A model generated the notes under the pieces. It worked only from the letters and a program-made list of their open reading frames with translations, had not been told where the DNA came from and did no database searches. DNA of 62,322 nt. Origin: Sutterella wadsworthensis 2_1_59BFAA (GTDB lineage Bacteria; Pseudomonadota; Gammaproteobacteria; Burkholderiales; Burkholderiaceae_F). Shown here piece after piece: positions 25,460 through 35,800 of this stretch (the first letter of the stretch is position 1; the number at the start of each line of letters is the position of its first letter). The translations under genes and the position numbers were made by a program. Location of the stretch: NCBI RefSeq assembly GCF_000297775.1, contig NZ_JH815515.1:173700-236021 (forward strand). The letters run 5' to 3'.

Positions 25460-26569
25460 TCACGAGATCTTGTGCCTGAAGAGATAGGTTGCGAGGCTCA
25501 TCGAGCCGAGCCCCACGAGAGCGACGGGCCAGACGAGCGGCAGGATGTCCATGAGGCCCGCGCCCTCGAAGTAGACGGCGCGGATGGCCTGGATGCTGTA
25601 GCGAAGCGGATTGAGGATCGTAGCGGTCTGCATCCAGTGGGGCATGGCGCGCACGCTCGTCATGAGGCCCGAGAGGATCACCATCGGGAGCATCATCACG
25701 ATGATCATGACGATCGACTGCTGGATGTTGTCCGCAACGGCCGAGACGCCCAGACCCAGGCCCACCATGCAGAGGCTGAATCCAAAGATCACGAGGCCGA
25801 GCAGCAGGAACGAGCCCTTGAAAGGAAGCTCGAACCAGAGGAAGCCGATCTCGAAGATCAGGAAGGCCTGTCCGCAGGCGATGAGGGTCGGCATGACGGC
25901 CTTGCCGATCAGGATCTCGATGCTGTCGGCGGGCGTCATGAGCATCATGTCGAACGAGCCGTCCTCGCGCTCGCGCGAGACCGAGAGACCGGCAAGCAGC
26001 AGCACCTGAATGAGCGCGAGCACGGGAATGAGGCCAGGCACGATCGTGTAGCGGGTGATCCCGTTCTCATTCCAACGCGCGCGGTCGCGCACCTCGACGG
26101 CGAGCCCGCCGCCGTGCTTCGCGTTGACCTGCGTCGCGATCGAGCTGATGTAGCCGTAAGCGATGCCCGCGGTCGTGGAGTTGCGAGCGTCGGAGACGAC
26201 CATCATCTCGCCCTTGCGGTCGAAGTCGTTCGGGAAGTAGACCCCGACGAGCGCCTCACTCGAGTCGATGCTCTTCTCGAAGTCGGCGAGCGAGACGGCG
26301 TTTCGCTTGAGGTCGAAGATGCCGTTGCCCGTGATGCCGCGCACGATTTCGGCCGAGGCCGACGAGTGCGACTCGTCAAGAAGCACCCAGGGCACGCGCT
26401 CAAGGTTGAAGGTCGCGCCGTAGCCAAAGAGAATGGCCTGCAGGAACACAGGCGCGATGAGCACCATGCGCGAGCCCTTGTCGCCGAACGTGACGGCGAA
26501 CTCCTTCACGACGATGGCGAAGATGCGGTTGAGAGACGCGCGCACGTCCCGCCAGAGGGACTTCAGCAT
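25460..26569 (-). CDS. ybhR: ABC-2 type efflux permease, YbhR-like
   Basis: A 369-residue membrane subunit with an N-terminal helix (IAPVFLQAILFGYGATFN), a large periplasmic domain, and a block of five C-terminal helices containing SREREDGSFDMMLMTPAD, the ABC-2 signature for half-size exporters. ATG at 26569 overlaps the stop of the preceding permease by 7 bp, indicating translational coupling; the open frame above it is a shadow. With its partner permease and the double ATPase it should export drugs or cholate-like compounds through a TolC-type channel. Confidence 0.88.
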   Translation of the reverse strand: MLKSLWRDVRASLNRIFAIVVKEFAVTFGDKGSRMVLIAPVFLQAILFGYGATFNLERVPWVLLDESHSSASAEIVRGITGNGIFDLKRNAVSLADFEKSIDSSEALVGVYFPNDFDRKGEMMVVSDARNSTTAGIAYGYISSIATQVNAKHGGGLAVEVRDRARWNENGITRYTIVPGLIPVLALIQVLLLAGLSVSREREDGSFDMMLMTPADSIEILIGKAVMPTLIACGQAFLIFEIGFLWFELPFKGSFLLLGLVIFGFSLCMVGLGLGVSAVADNIQQSIVMIIVMMLPMVILSGLMTSVRAMPHWMQTATILNPLRYSIQAIRAVYFEGAGLMDILPLVWPVALVGLGSMSLATYLFRHKIS

Positions 26570-27777
26570 GATGCGCCTCCCTTCGGTTCGGACTTGTCGG
26601 GGACCGTCACAGGCGGGCGCTTGCGCAGGACCCGCACGGCCATGCAGAAGAAGAGCGCGGCCCAGCAGCAGAGGATCCCGACGTTGCGCCACAGGATCGG
26701 ACCGTCGCCCGCCAGGAAGCACTGCTTGAAGGCCTCGACGGCGTAGGTGGGCGGCAGGAGCCTGCCGACGAACTCGATCCAGACAGGGACGCTCCTCAGA
26801 TCGAAGAGGAAGCCCGAAAGCATCAGGCTCGGCATGTAGGCGAGCACGACGGCGAGCTCGATCGCGAGGAACTGGTTCTTCACCTTGGCGGAGATGAAGA
26901 GGCCGAGCGCCGTGCCCATGGCGGTCAGGGTGAGCAGGATGGCGAGCACGCCCGCGATGCTTCCCCTGAGCGGCTGTCCGAAGACGAGGAAGCTCGTGCA
27001 GAGCGAGAGGAGCGAGCCGCCGAAGGCGATCGTCCAGTAGCTGAGCCACTTCGCGAGGAAGATCTCAAGGGGCGAGGCCGGCGTCGCGAAGATCGCGGCC
27101 ATGGTGCCGCGCTCCCATTCGCGCGCGATCACGATGGCGCTCATCATGGTGGACGCTGCGCCCACGACGATGACGAGGATGCCCGGTACGAGGTACCAGG
27201 TCGAGATGCTCGCCTCGTTGAACCAACTGCGGGACGCGAGCGACTTGACGGGCCCAGCCGAGACGCGCGAGGCGACGGCGGACTCGATCATGCCGTTCGA
27301 TACCATCTTCGTGACGGAGCTGTTGAGCTGTCCGAGCACGTAGCTCTTGAAGAGCGTCGCGGAATTGCTGTCGACGCCGTAGACCGTGAGGCCGAGCTCG
27401 GCCGCCTCGCCCTGCTGGGCGTTGGCCGCAAAGCCCGCCGGAATCGTGAGGATGCACTCGACCTCGCGGGCCTCAAGCGCCTTTTCGGCGGGCGCCTTCG
27501 CGTAGAAGACCTTCGCGTCGAAGTACGGATTCGCGGTGAAGTCGACGGCAATGCGCTGCGCGACGGGCGTGCGCTCCTCGAGGACGATCGCGACGGGCAC
27601 GTCCTTCATGTCCATCGAGATGCCGAAGCCGCAGACGAGCAGCATGAAGAGCGGCAGGAAGACGCCGATGACGAGCGCAGACGGATCGCACCCGATCTGG
27701 TGCCACTCCTTGACGATGAGCGCCAGACATCTGGAAGCCGAAAAGCGCAGCAGTCCTGTTTTTCTCGCGGCGGTCAT
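26563..27777 (-). CDS. ybhS: ABC-2 type efflux permease, YbhS-like
   Basis: A 404-residue permease with the same plan as its neighbour: TM1 at SALVIGVFLPLFMLLVCGFG, a periplasmic domain of about 150 residues, then VIAREWERGTMAAIFATPASPLEIFLAKW, the ABC-2 coupling segment, and C-terminal helices. Starts at 27777, overlapping the ATPase stop by 4 bp. The two permeases form a heterodimer in the YbhFSR exporter. Confidence 0.88.
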   Translation of the reverse strand: MTAARKTGLLRFSASRCLALIVKEWHQIGCDPSALVIGVFLPLFMLLVCGFGISMDMKDVPVAIVLEERTPVAQRIAVDFTANPYFDAKVFYAKAPAEKALEAREVECILTIPAGFAANAQQGEAAELGLTVYGVDSNSATLFKSYVLGQLNSSVTKMVSNGMIESAVASRVSAGPVKSLASRSWFNEASISTWYLVPGILVIVVGAASTMMSAIVIAREWERGTMAAIFATPASPLEIFLAKWLSYWTIAFGGSLLSLCTSFLVFGQPLRGSIAGVLAILLTLTAMGTALGLFISAKVKNQFLAIELAVVLAYMPSLMLSGFLFDLRSVPVWIEFVGRLLPPTYAVEAFKQCFLAGDGPILWRNVGILCCWAALFFCMAVRVLRKRPPVTVPDKSEPKGGASC

Positions 27778-29630
27778 GATGCGGCCTCCTTTTTCCTCAC
27801 AGCTCGGGCGGCTTCGACGATGGCGATGAAGGCGTCCTCGATCGAGCGGATCGTGCGGCCCGGCGCATCCTTGGCGGCGAAGGCGCGCACCTCACCGGGC
27901 GAACCCAGCGCCAGAATGCGACCCGCGTCCTGGATGAGGAAACGGTCGCAGTACTCTGCCTCCTCCATGAAGTGAGTCGTCACGACGATCGTCGTACCTG
28001 CGGCCGCAAGCTTCGTGAGACTGCGCCAGAAGGCGCGGCGGGACGCGAGGTCGGCGCCCGAGGTCGCCTCGTCAAGAAAGAGGATCTTCGGATGGTGAAG
28101 AAGCGCGCAGGCGATCGACAAATCGCGCTTCGCACCCACGGGCAGCGACTTGGCAGGCATGCGCCTGTAGGCCGAAAGCCCGTAGCCGCGCATCGCCTCG
28201 GCGACGCGGCGGGTGAGCCTCGGACCCCAGAAGCCGTAGCTTCGCCCGAAGTAGCGCAGGTTCTGCTCGACCGTGAGCTTGTCGTAGAGGGAGAACTTCT
28301 GGGCGACGTAGCCGATCTCGGCGCGCACCTCGGCCTTGGCCTCGCGAAGATCCCAGCCCACGACCTCGATCTCTCCGCCCGAAGGCGCAAGAAGGCCGCA
28401 GAGCATGCGGAAGGTCGTGGTCTTGCCCGCGCCGTTGGGGCCGAGCAGGCCGAAGATCTCTCCGCGCTTCACGTCAAAGGTCGTGTCAGCGACCGCCACG
28501 AAGCTGCCGAACGTGCGCGAAAGATCGCGCGCGCGGATCGGCACGTCGCCCGTGTCAAGCCGCCCCGGATCGTCGGGGTCGGGCGCTGCGGACGAGGCGG
28601 CGTCGTCGGCGCGCACGGTCTCCATCGTGAAGGTGAGGAGCGCATAGGCGTCCTCCATGCGCGGCGCACGTTCGAGAACGTCGAAGTCGGGAACGGTCCC
28701 CGTCTCGTCCCTGCGAAGCGCGAGTTCGACCTCGCGCTCGGCGAATTCGCGGGTGTTGGGGGCGTTGAGCAGCAGGTCGATGCCGCCGTCGCGGGGGACG
28801 GCGTCGAGAAAGACCGACTTTTCGGGGGCAGGCGAAACCTTGAGCATCATGCGGCGCGAGAGCGACTTCCTCTCGGCGTCTGAAAAACCCGAAAGATCGA
28901 GCGCATAGGTGCGGCCCTTCGTGCGCCCGAGAAGCTCCGCGGGCGTGCCCGAGCCGATGATGCGACCCTCCGACATGCAGAGCACCCAGTCGGCCGACTC
29001 AGCCTCCTCGAGATAGGCGGTGGAGAAGAAGCACGTCGTGACGCCCTGCCCGACCATGCGCCGGATCACGGCCCAGAGCTCGCGGCGCGAGAGCGGGTCG
29101 ACGCCCACGGTGGGCTCGTCGAGGAGAAGGAGCGCGGGCGCGCGCACGAGCGCGACGGCCAGCGCGAGCTTCTGCTTCATGCCGCCCGAGAGCTTGCCCG
29201 CAGGGCGGCCCTCGAAGCCCTCAAGGCCCGTGAGCGCAATGAGGCTCGCGTAGTACGCCTCGATCGTCATGTCTTCGGGAGGCTTCGCGCCCCTGAGCGC
29301 ACCGAAGAGCTTCATGTTCTCCATGACGGAGAGGTCCTTGTAGAGGCCGAGCGTCTGCGGCATGTAGCCCACGGCGTTGACGAAGTCCTCGTCGTCGGGG
29401 TCCGGAGTACGCCCGAGCACGCTGAGCGAGCCTGAGTCCTGGCCCACGAGCCCGCAGATCATCTGCATGAGCGTCGACTTGCCCGCGCCGTCGGGACCGA
29501 TGAGCGCGACCAAGCGCGCCTCGGGCGGTACGGCGAAGGTGACGCCGTCGACCGCACGCACGGGCTCGCGTCCGTCCTCGGACGCAAAGACCCTGCAGAG
29601 CGCCGACGCTTCAATGACGGATGTCGTCAT
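27774..29630 (-). CDS. ybhF: Double ABC ATPase, YbhF-like
   Basis: A 618-residue protein with two nucleotide-binding domains. Domain 1: Walker A GPDGAGKST, signature LSGGMKQK, Walker B ALLLLDEPTVGVD. Domain 2 from about residue 365: Walker A GPNGAGKTT, Walker B ILFLDEATSGAD and switch His in VTTHFMEEAEYC. The second signature reads LPVGAKRDL rather than LSGGQ. A 70-residue linker joins the halves. It energises the YbhS/YbhR permease pair. Starts 25 bp after the membrane-fusion protein gene. Confidence 0.93.
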   Translation of the reverse strand: MTTSVIEASALCRVFASEDGREPVRAVDGVTFAVPPEARLVALIGPDGAGKSTLMQMICGLVGQDSGSLSVLGRTPDPDDEDFVNAVGYMPQTLGLYKDLSVMENMKLFGALRGAKPPEDMTIEAYYASLIALTGLEGFEGRPAGKLSGGMKQKLALAVALVRAPALLLLDEPTVGVDPLSRRELWAVIRRMVGQGVTTCFFSTAYLEEAESADWVLCMSEGRIIGSGTPAELLGRTKGRTYALDLSGFSDAERKSLSRRMMLKVSPAPEKSVFLDAVPRDGGIDLLLNAPNTREFAEREVELALRRDETGTVPDFDVLERAPRMEDAYALLTFTMETVRADDAASSAAPDPDDPGRLDTGDVPIRARDLSRTFGSFVAVADTTFDVKRGEIFGLLGPNGAGKTTTFRMLCGLLAPSGGEIEVVGWDLREAKAEVRAEIGYVAQKFSLYDKLTVEQNLRYFGRSYGFWGPRLTRRVAEAMRGYGLSAYRRMPAKSLPVGAKRDLSIACALLHHPKILFLDEATSGADLASRRAFWRSLTKLAAAGTTIVVTTHFMEEAEYCDRFLIQDAGRILALGSPGEVRAFAAKDAPGRTIRSIEDAFIAIVEAARAVRKKEAAS

Positions 29631-29655
29631 GACGTGCTTTCCTCCAGCGGCGGAT

Positions 29656-30642
29656 TCAGGGCGCGAAGTCCACGGTCACGGGCTGGCCGAGACGCAGGCG
29701 GTTGCCCGGATCCTCGACGTTGAGCCTCACCTCGTAGACGAGCACCGTGCGCAGGTCCTGCGTCGCAACGGTCTTGGGCGTGAACTCGGCCTCGCTCGAG
29801 ATGTGGCCCACGCGGGCCTTGAGCGGCTCGGTCGTGTCGGTCGTCACGAGCGCCTCGGCGCCTTCCTGCACGTACTTGAGCTGGGTCTCGGAAACGTAGG
29901 CGCGGACCCACTTCGGATCCATGATGCTGATCTGATAGACGGTCCTCGCGGCGGAGGCCATGTCGCCCGGCTCGGCCATGCGCGTGCGCACGACGCCGTT
30001 GACGGGCGAGACGAGAACGGCGGCCGTCTCGATCTGATAGGTGAGCGAGTCGACGGCGGCGCGGCCCGCATCAAGGGCGGCCTTCGTTTGGCGGACCTCG
30101 TCGGGACGCAGACCCGCGACCTTGAGTTCGTAGACCGCACGGGCGCTCGCAGCCTGCTTTTCAAGCACAATGCGGCTCCAGCGCGCGTTGTCCACGTTCT
30201 GAGCCGTCGTGGCGTTGGCCTTCCAGAGCTTGAGCTGGCGGTCCTCGGTCTTTCTTGCAAGCGCAAGATTGCTCTCCACCGCATCGAGCTCGGCCTTCGC
30301 GGAACTGATCTCCTCCTTGCGGAAGCCCTCTTCGGCCAGACGCCACTGGGCGTCAAGCCCTTCGGCCTGCGCTTCTGCGCGACGGCGCTCGATCTCGAGC
30401 GCACGCGTGTCGAGGCGCCCGATCACGTCGCCCGCCTTCACGGCCTCGCCTTCCTCCCTGAGAAGCTCGGCGATGCGCCCGCCCCCCTCGAAGGCCAGGG
30501 ACACCTCGCGCGCATCCACGCTGCCCCAGGCCACGCTCGGCTTCGCCTCGCGGCTCTTCTGCCACTCTGCGAAGCCCCAGCCTGCTCCCGCCGCGACCGC
30601 CGCCGCAACGACCAGCACCACGGCCTTCTTTCCAACCGCCAT
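29656..30642 (-). CDS. ybhG: HlyD-family periplasmic adaptor, YbhG-like
   Basis: A 328-residue membrane-fusion protein. One N-terminal anchor (AVVLVVAAAVAAGAGWGFA), a first half-lipoyl segment (GGRIAELLREEGEAVKAGDVIGRL), a long alpha-hairpin of about 110 residues, and the second half-lipoyl (ETAAVLVSPVNGVVRTRMAEPGD) followed by the beta barrel. ATG at 30642 is preceded by AAGGAGG, so the nine upstream residues of the frame are not used. It is the first gene of the operon and links inner-membrane pump to an outer-membrane channel not encoded here. Confidence 0.92.
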   Translation of the reverse strand: MAVGKKAVVLVVAAAVAAGAGWGFAEWQKSREAKPSVAWGSVDAREVSLAFEGGGRIAELLREEGEAVKAGDVIGRLDTRALEIERRRAEAQAEGLDAQWRLAEEGFRKEEISSAKAELDAVESNLALARKTEDRQLKLWKANATTAQNVDNARWSRIVLEKQAASARAVYELKVAGLRPDEVRQTKAALDAGRAAVDSLTYQIETAAVLVSPVNGVVRTRMAEPGDMASAARTVYQISIMDPKWVRAYVSETQLKYVQEGAEALVTTDTTEPLKARVGHISSEAEFTPKTVATQDLRTVLVYEVRLNVEDPGNRLRLGQPVTVDFAP

Positions 30643-30662
30643 TTCAAGCCTCCTTGAGGGCG

Positions 30663-30677
30663 GATTCATTTTGAATC
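30663..30677 (-). promoter_or_regulatory. Inverted repeat in the leader of the efflux operon, candidate TetR operator
   Basis: GATTCA-TTT-TGAATC is a perfect 6-3-6 inverted repeat between the presumed promoter (TTCAAA and TATAGT spaced 17 bp, 30735-30705 on the minus strand) and the ribosome site. A second, looser repeat GGTCA...TGACC spans about 30736-30765. Confidence 0.45.
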
Positions 30678-30781
30678 GCCCGGTTCATTTTCTTAAGGAG
30701 ACTATAACACCGTTCCAGCCCATTTTGAACCCGTCGGTCACCTTTGTTTTGTACTGACCGGCCATTTCACAATGAGGGTGC

Positions 30782-30827
30782 AAAAGGCCCCTCCCGGCCC
30801 CTATTCGGACGCGGGGAGAGGCCTTTT
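30782..30827. terminator. Terminator at the end of recCBD
   Basis: AAAAGGCC (30782-30789) pairs with GGCCTTTT (30820-30827), with a CTCCC/GGGAG extension inside. A/T ends are present on both strands. Confidence 0.8.
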
Positions 30828-30854
30828 CGAGGTTCTGGTGACGGTGCGGGAAGG

Positions 30855-32822
30855 TCAGCCGCGGGCGGCCTTCGCGCGCTCGGCGAGGCGGTCGGCGAGG
30901 CCCGAGACGCGCACGGTGCGATTCTCGACGGAGGCGTTGAGGACCCGCTCCGTGCCAAAGATGTCGACGGAGCGCTTGGTGCGGGTGACGCCCGTGTAGA
31001 GGAGCTCGCGGGTGGCGAGGCCCGAGGCGGGGTCGGTCGGCAGGAAGACGGCGACCTCGGGGAATTCGGACCCCTGGGACTGGTGGATCGTCATGGCGAA
31101 GGCCGTGTCGTGCGCGGGCATGAGCGCGGGCGGCATGCTGCGGTCGGCGTCGAAGAAGACGGCGCGCAGGTCGCCGTGCTCGTCGGGGAGCACGATGCCG
31201 ACGTCGCCGTTAAAGACGCCGAGGATGTCGTCGTTGCTTCGGATGATGACGGCGCGGCCGGGATAGTTCCAGCGGTCCTCGGCGAAGGTTTTGAAGTCTG
31301 CGCCGGCGAGCGCCGTCCTGACCTTAGCCTCGGCCCAGGCGTTGATGCCCTCGACGCTCTGCGGGCCGCGGCGCTGGGCGCACAGCGGCCTGAAGGTCTG
31401 GAAGATCTCCCAGAGGGCGCGGCCCGCGGCCTTCAGGTCGTCGGCCTTCGGCTCGGGGCGCGTGACGACGCGCATGTAGTCGATGAGCGCGGCCGTGTAG
31501 CGCGAGAAGCGTTCCTCGAGCCACGCGGTGGCAGCGGGCGCCAGGCCGTAACCGCCTTCGCCCTGCGGCATGGCGTCGTCCCAGGCGATGCGCCAGTCAG
31601 GGTCGCCGTCGGTCTGCGCGTCGGCCAGCAGGCGCTTGACCGTCGTGCAGGCGGTGGAGCTCGAAATCCCGCCGTCGTGATTGATCGCGGCGGCAAGCTT
31701 GGCGATGACGGAGCCTTCGGCGAAGCGGCGGCTCGTCTTGAGGTCGACCGTGCTTGCGGCAAGCGCGCCGTCGGTGGCGGAGATGTCCGCAAAGACGGCG
31801 CCCGGTCCCACGGCGGCGAGCTGGTGCTTGTCGCCAAGAATGATCACGCGCGTACTCTCCGAGACCACCTCGAAGAGGCGGGCCGCCAGATGGATGTCGA
31901 CCATCGAGGCCTCGTCGATGATGAGCACGTCGGCGGGAAGCGGATTGTCCGCCGAGGGCTTCTCGCCCGAAGGCGTCTTCTTGACGAGCCACTTGTGGAT
32001 CGTGTGCTCCTCGACGCGTCGCGGGGCGCCCTGAGCCGTCTCCTCGGAAACGACCTCCTTCATGCGCGGGAAATTGCCCGCGATCGGGCCCTGGGTCATC
32101 GCGACGATCGACTGGCGCATGCGACTCGTGGCCTTGCCCGTCGGAGCGGCAAGATAGATGGAAAGGTCCTTGTTCTCCTCGAGCAGACACTCGAGGATGA
32201 GAACCACGGTGGTCGTCTTGCCAGTGCCGGGACCGCCCGAAATCACCGCAAGGCGGTTCTCGAGCGCAAGCCTCACGGCCTTGGTCTGGAGTTCGTCGGC
32301 GTGCAGGGCGCCCGTGAGCTTCTCGACGAGCGCGGCCGTCACCTCGGGAAGCGTGCGCGGAGGCTTCGAGGCGATCCGCACGAGCGCAGCCGCAAGGCGC
32401 TGCTCCTCGGCGAAGAACCTCGCAAAATAAAGTCGGGAGGTAAGCCCGCCTGCGCCTTCGTCGAGCATGAGGGGCGCCAAGGGGCGCGCGCCCTCTGCGG
32501 GTGCACCCGCAGCGGCAAGCCCCCAGCGGGCGAGCTCTTCGAGATGCGCGCGGATGTCCGCGTCGTACGCCTCCTCGTCCTCCCCGACCTCAAGGCCCAT
32601 GCGGCGCGCAACGTCGAAAAGCCTTACGCAGACGCTGCCGCGGTCGTCGGCGCCCGCGAAGGCGGACGTGACGGCACGCATGAAGACGTGCATGTCCTCG
32701 CCGAAGGGCTCGAGCCCCTGCGCCTCGCGCGCACGGTCGGCGATGCGAAGAAGCGACTCGCCGAACTCCGCAAGCTTGGGCGGGAGTGTGCGGCCGGGAT
32801 CGTTGGTGGTGATGTTCGTCAT
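30855..32822 (-). CDS. recD: RecBCD enzyme subunit RecD
   Basis: A 655-residue 5'-3' superfamily-1 helicase of the RecBCD nuclease. Walker A is SGGPGTGKTTT, Walker B VLIIDEASMVD, motif III GDKHQLAAVGPGAVF, and the C-terminal motif VI region AFAMTIHQSQGSEFPEV then YTGVTRTKRSV. The ATG at 32822 overlaps the recB stop as ATGA, so it is preferred over the ATG four codons upstream. Last gene of the recC-recB-recD operon. Confidence 0.95.
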   Translation of the reverse strand: MTNITTNDPGRTLPPKLAEFGESLLRIADRAREAQGLEPFGEDMHVFMRAVTSAFAGADDRGSVCVRLFDVARRMGLEVGEDEEAYDADIRAHLEELARWGLAAAGAPAEGARPLAPLMLDEGAGGLTSRLYFARFFAEEQRLAAALVRIASKPPRTLPEVTAALVEKLTGALHADELQTKAVRLALENRLAVISGGPGTGKTTTVVLILECLLEENKDLSIYLAAPTGKATSRMRQSIVAMTQGPIAGNFPRMKEVVSEETAQGAPRRVEEHTIHKWLVKKTPSGEKPSADNPLPADVLIIDEASMVDIHLAARLFEVVSESTRVIILGDKHQLAAVGPGAVFADISATDGALAASTVDLKTSRRFAEGSVIAKLAAAINHDGGISSSTACTTVKRLLADAQTDGDPDWRIAWDDAMPQGEGGYGLAPAATAWLEERFSRYTAALIDYMRVVTRPEPKADDLKAAGRALWEIFQTFRPLCAQRRGPQSVEGINAWAEAKVRTALAGADFKTFAEDRWNYPGRAVIIRSNDDILGVFNGDVGIVLPDEHGDLRAVFFDADRSMPPALMPAHDTAFAMTIHQSQGSEFPEVAVFLPTDPASGLATRELLYTGVTRTKRSVDIFGTERVLNASVENRTVRVSGLADRLAERAKAARG

Positions 32823-35800
32823 TTCTGCTCCCATTCAGGCAGGAAGAGTTCGTCAAGGCGGGCGATCCTTTCGGCGCCCACGGGGTCGTATACGACGCCC
32901 TGGATGCCTTCGGGGCCTCGCCGGGCATCGGCGCTGACGCCGCGCAGGAACACGTAGCAGGCGCCACCGAGGAGTGAGTCGTCGTAGTCGCGCCCGAGCC
33001 TCGCCTTGAGGAAGCGCCTGAGCGCCACAAGGTAGATGAGGTACTGGAGACGGTAGCGGTGCACGCGCATCTCGTCGGACATGACATGCTGCGTGAAGTC
33101 GGCCTGCGTCCTCACGAAGCGGGTGATCGCATTGCTCTTCCAGTCGAGAATCCAGAACCTGCCCTTCGCGCCGAACGCAAGGTCGATGAAGCCCGTGAGA
33201 AAGCCCGAGAGGTCGTCGTCCGAGAGGTTCGGAATCGCGTACATATCCCCGAACCTCTCAAGCGTATCCTTGAGGTCCGACGCGCTGAGTCCGTCCCGCA
33301 TGCGCAGGAGGAACGGCATTTCGGAGGCTCGCTCCGTCATCTTCACGTCGCGCAGGCGGATGCCGGGCAGGATCTCGGCGTTGACGACGTCGTAGATCAT
33401 GCGCGCGGCCTCTCCGACGGCCTTGTCGAGCGAGGCCTCATCGGGGAAGGAGAGGAACTGTTCGATCCGGCTGCGGGCGATGCTGCGGCGCAGCGCATCG
33501 GCCTCGGGCGTATCGGGCGCAACTGCGGGAAAGTCGGCGATCTCAAGCATGCCGTGCATCGCGTCACCCGCCTTCGTGCCGCGCGGGAAGGCCAGAATGC
33601 CCTCGAGCGGACCGGCCGACTGCTTTGGACCGAACCAGGCGACTTCGTCGTCGGTGACGGAGCGGTTGATGCTTGAGAACGAGCTCACGCGCCACTTCGG
33701 CAGGATGGGCTTCGCGTGATCGACGCCGAGATCGGTATCGAGCGCGGGCGGCGCGACCGTAATGTCGTCGGCCGTCTCCGTAAGGAGCGTCTCGATCTCG
33801 ACGCAGCGCACGCCGGGCAGGCTGCCGAGCTCCCGGAAACTGTCGAGCACGATGTCGCGATCCGGCTCGAGCGAGCCCGTGAGCGCCATGAAGTAGGCGT
33901 TCTTCCTGTAATTCCCGTGCCAGCCCGTAGACGTTCTGTTTTGTGGCACCACGAGCACGAGCCGGCACGCCGCACGGGTCATGGCGACGTAGGCAAGGCG
34001 CACGAGCTCCTCCTTGCGCTTGACCTTGAGCGCATCGGACTCCTGCACCTCCCCGTGGGTGATCGAGAGCTCCATGCCCGAAGCGTCGCTCTGCTTGAAG
34101 ACGGAGCGCTTCTCCCCCTTCATGACGGCCATGGACTCGGCACTCGGCAGATAGACGATCGGATACTGCAGGCCCTTGCTCGAGTGAATGGTCTCGACCG
34201 TCACGAGGTTCGCGTCGGAGGCAAGGCGCAGGTTGCGCGTCTCGCCGCCCTTTTGCGCCCTGGCGGACTCGAACCAGCTCAGCAGGCCTGCAGGCGTCGC
34301 ATACTTCCTGCCCGCCTCGTTGAGAAGCTCGATGATGTGCGCGTAGTTCGTGAGGCGCTGCTCGCCGCCCTCGACGGGCAACAGGCGCTCGGCGAGGTGC
34401 TCCTCGTCGATGAAGGCCGAGAGCGCAGCCGCCGCACCCGCACGACGCCAGCGGGCGACGCCCGCCTCAAGGCGCTCGCGAAGGTCCGAGCGCGCCTGCT
34501 CGTCCTGGTCGCAGAGCTCGGAGAGCGTGGCGGCCATGAGACGGGTCGCCCTGAGCGCCGTGAGCACGCGCTCGACGCCGGGCTCGGCGAAGGCGTGCAG
34601 CAGGCAGAGCATGTCGTGCGCCTCCTCGGTCCTGAAGACGTCGTCGTTGCTCTTCATGACGACGCGCACGCCTCGGCGGGCGAGCGCCCGCTTCACATTG
34701 TCGACGTGACCGCGCTTCTGCACGAGGATCGCAATGTCGCGGGCCTCGACGGCGCGAAGAGCAATGGTCTTCGCCACGGGCTTCTTCGTCTCGCCGTCCT
34801 CGACTTCGATCACGACCGAGCCGATCACATGGTCGTCGGGACCTGCGGCGATCGCAGCCCTGCCGTCGCGCCCGAGCGTGATGAGTCGGGCGATGTCGTC
34901 GGCAACAGAGCGGGCCGTCGCAACGTTCATCGCGTCCTTGCCCTCAAGCCCTTCCTCGGTGTACCAGATTTCAAATACGTCCGCCTCGCGCCAGATCCCA
35001 TCCTCGTCGAGCAGGAAGAGGCCCGTGCGGTCGACCTTCGCATCGACGGGCTTGTAGGCGAGGTCGTGGCGCAGGAAGGCGTCGGGACCCGCGATCGAGA
35101 AGAACCGGTTGACCGCCTCGACGAGCTTCGGGCAGGAGCGGAAGTTGCGTCCGAGGCGGCTGTGGCGACTGATGAGCTTGCGCGCACGCATGTAGGTGTC
35201 GAGGTCGGCCGAGCGGAAGCTGTAGATGGCCTGCTTCGGGTCGCCCACGAAGAAGAGCGCGCGGGGCTTGTCCGCCGAGCGCTCGCTCTTCGGGATCTCG
35301 AGGAAGAGCTTCCTGAAGATGGCAAACTGCACGGGGTCCGTGTCCTGGAACTCGTCGATCAGCACGCCCCTGTAAGTGTTCCTGATGCCGGCCACAAAGG
35401 CGCCCGTGGCATCGTCGCGCAGCGTGAGCCACATCTCGGCGAGCAGGTCGTCGTAGGTCGCGAGCCTCCTGGCGCGCTTGAGGGCGCGAAGCGCCGCAGG
35501 CGCGGTGCCGATGAAGCGCTCGAGCCATTCGCGGGGCAGCGGCTCGACATCGTCGGGAATGACGCGCTTTGCCAGATCTTCGGGCAGGCCGGCCAGCGTT
35601 CTGAGCTTTTCCGCCCAGTCGTCGCCCTGCATAAGCAGGCGACGCTCGTCGGCCGACGTGCAGGCGTCGAGTTCGCGTCGCAGGAAGGACTCCGTCACCT
35701 CGTCGCGCAGGGCTGCGTCGTCGTCCGAGAGCTCCGTATCGAAGTTCCCCGCCGACGTGAAGACGTGTTCGGAGAGCATCTTCTGGCAGAAGCCGTGAAT

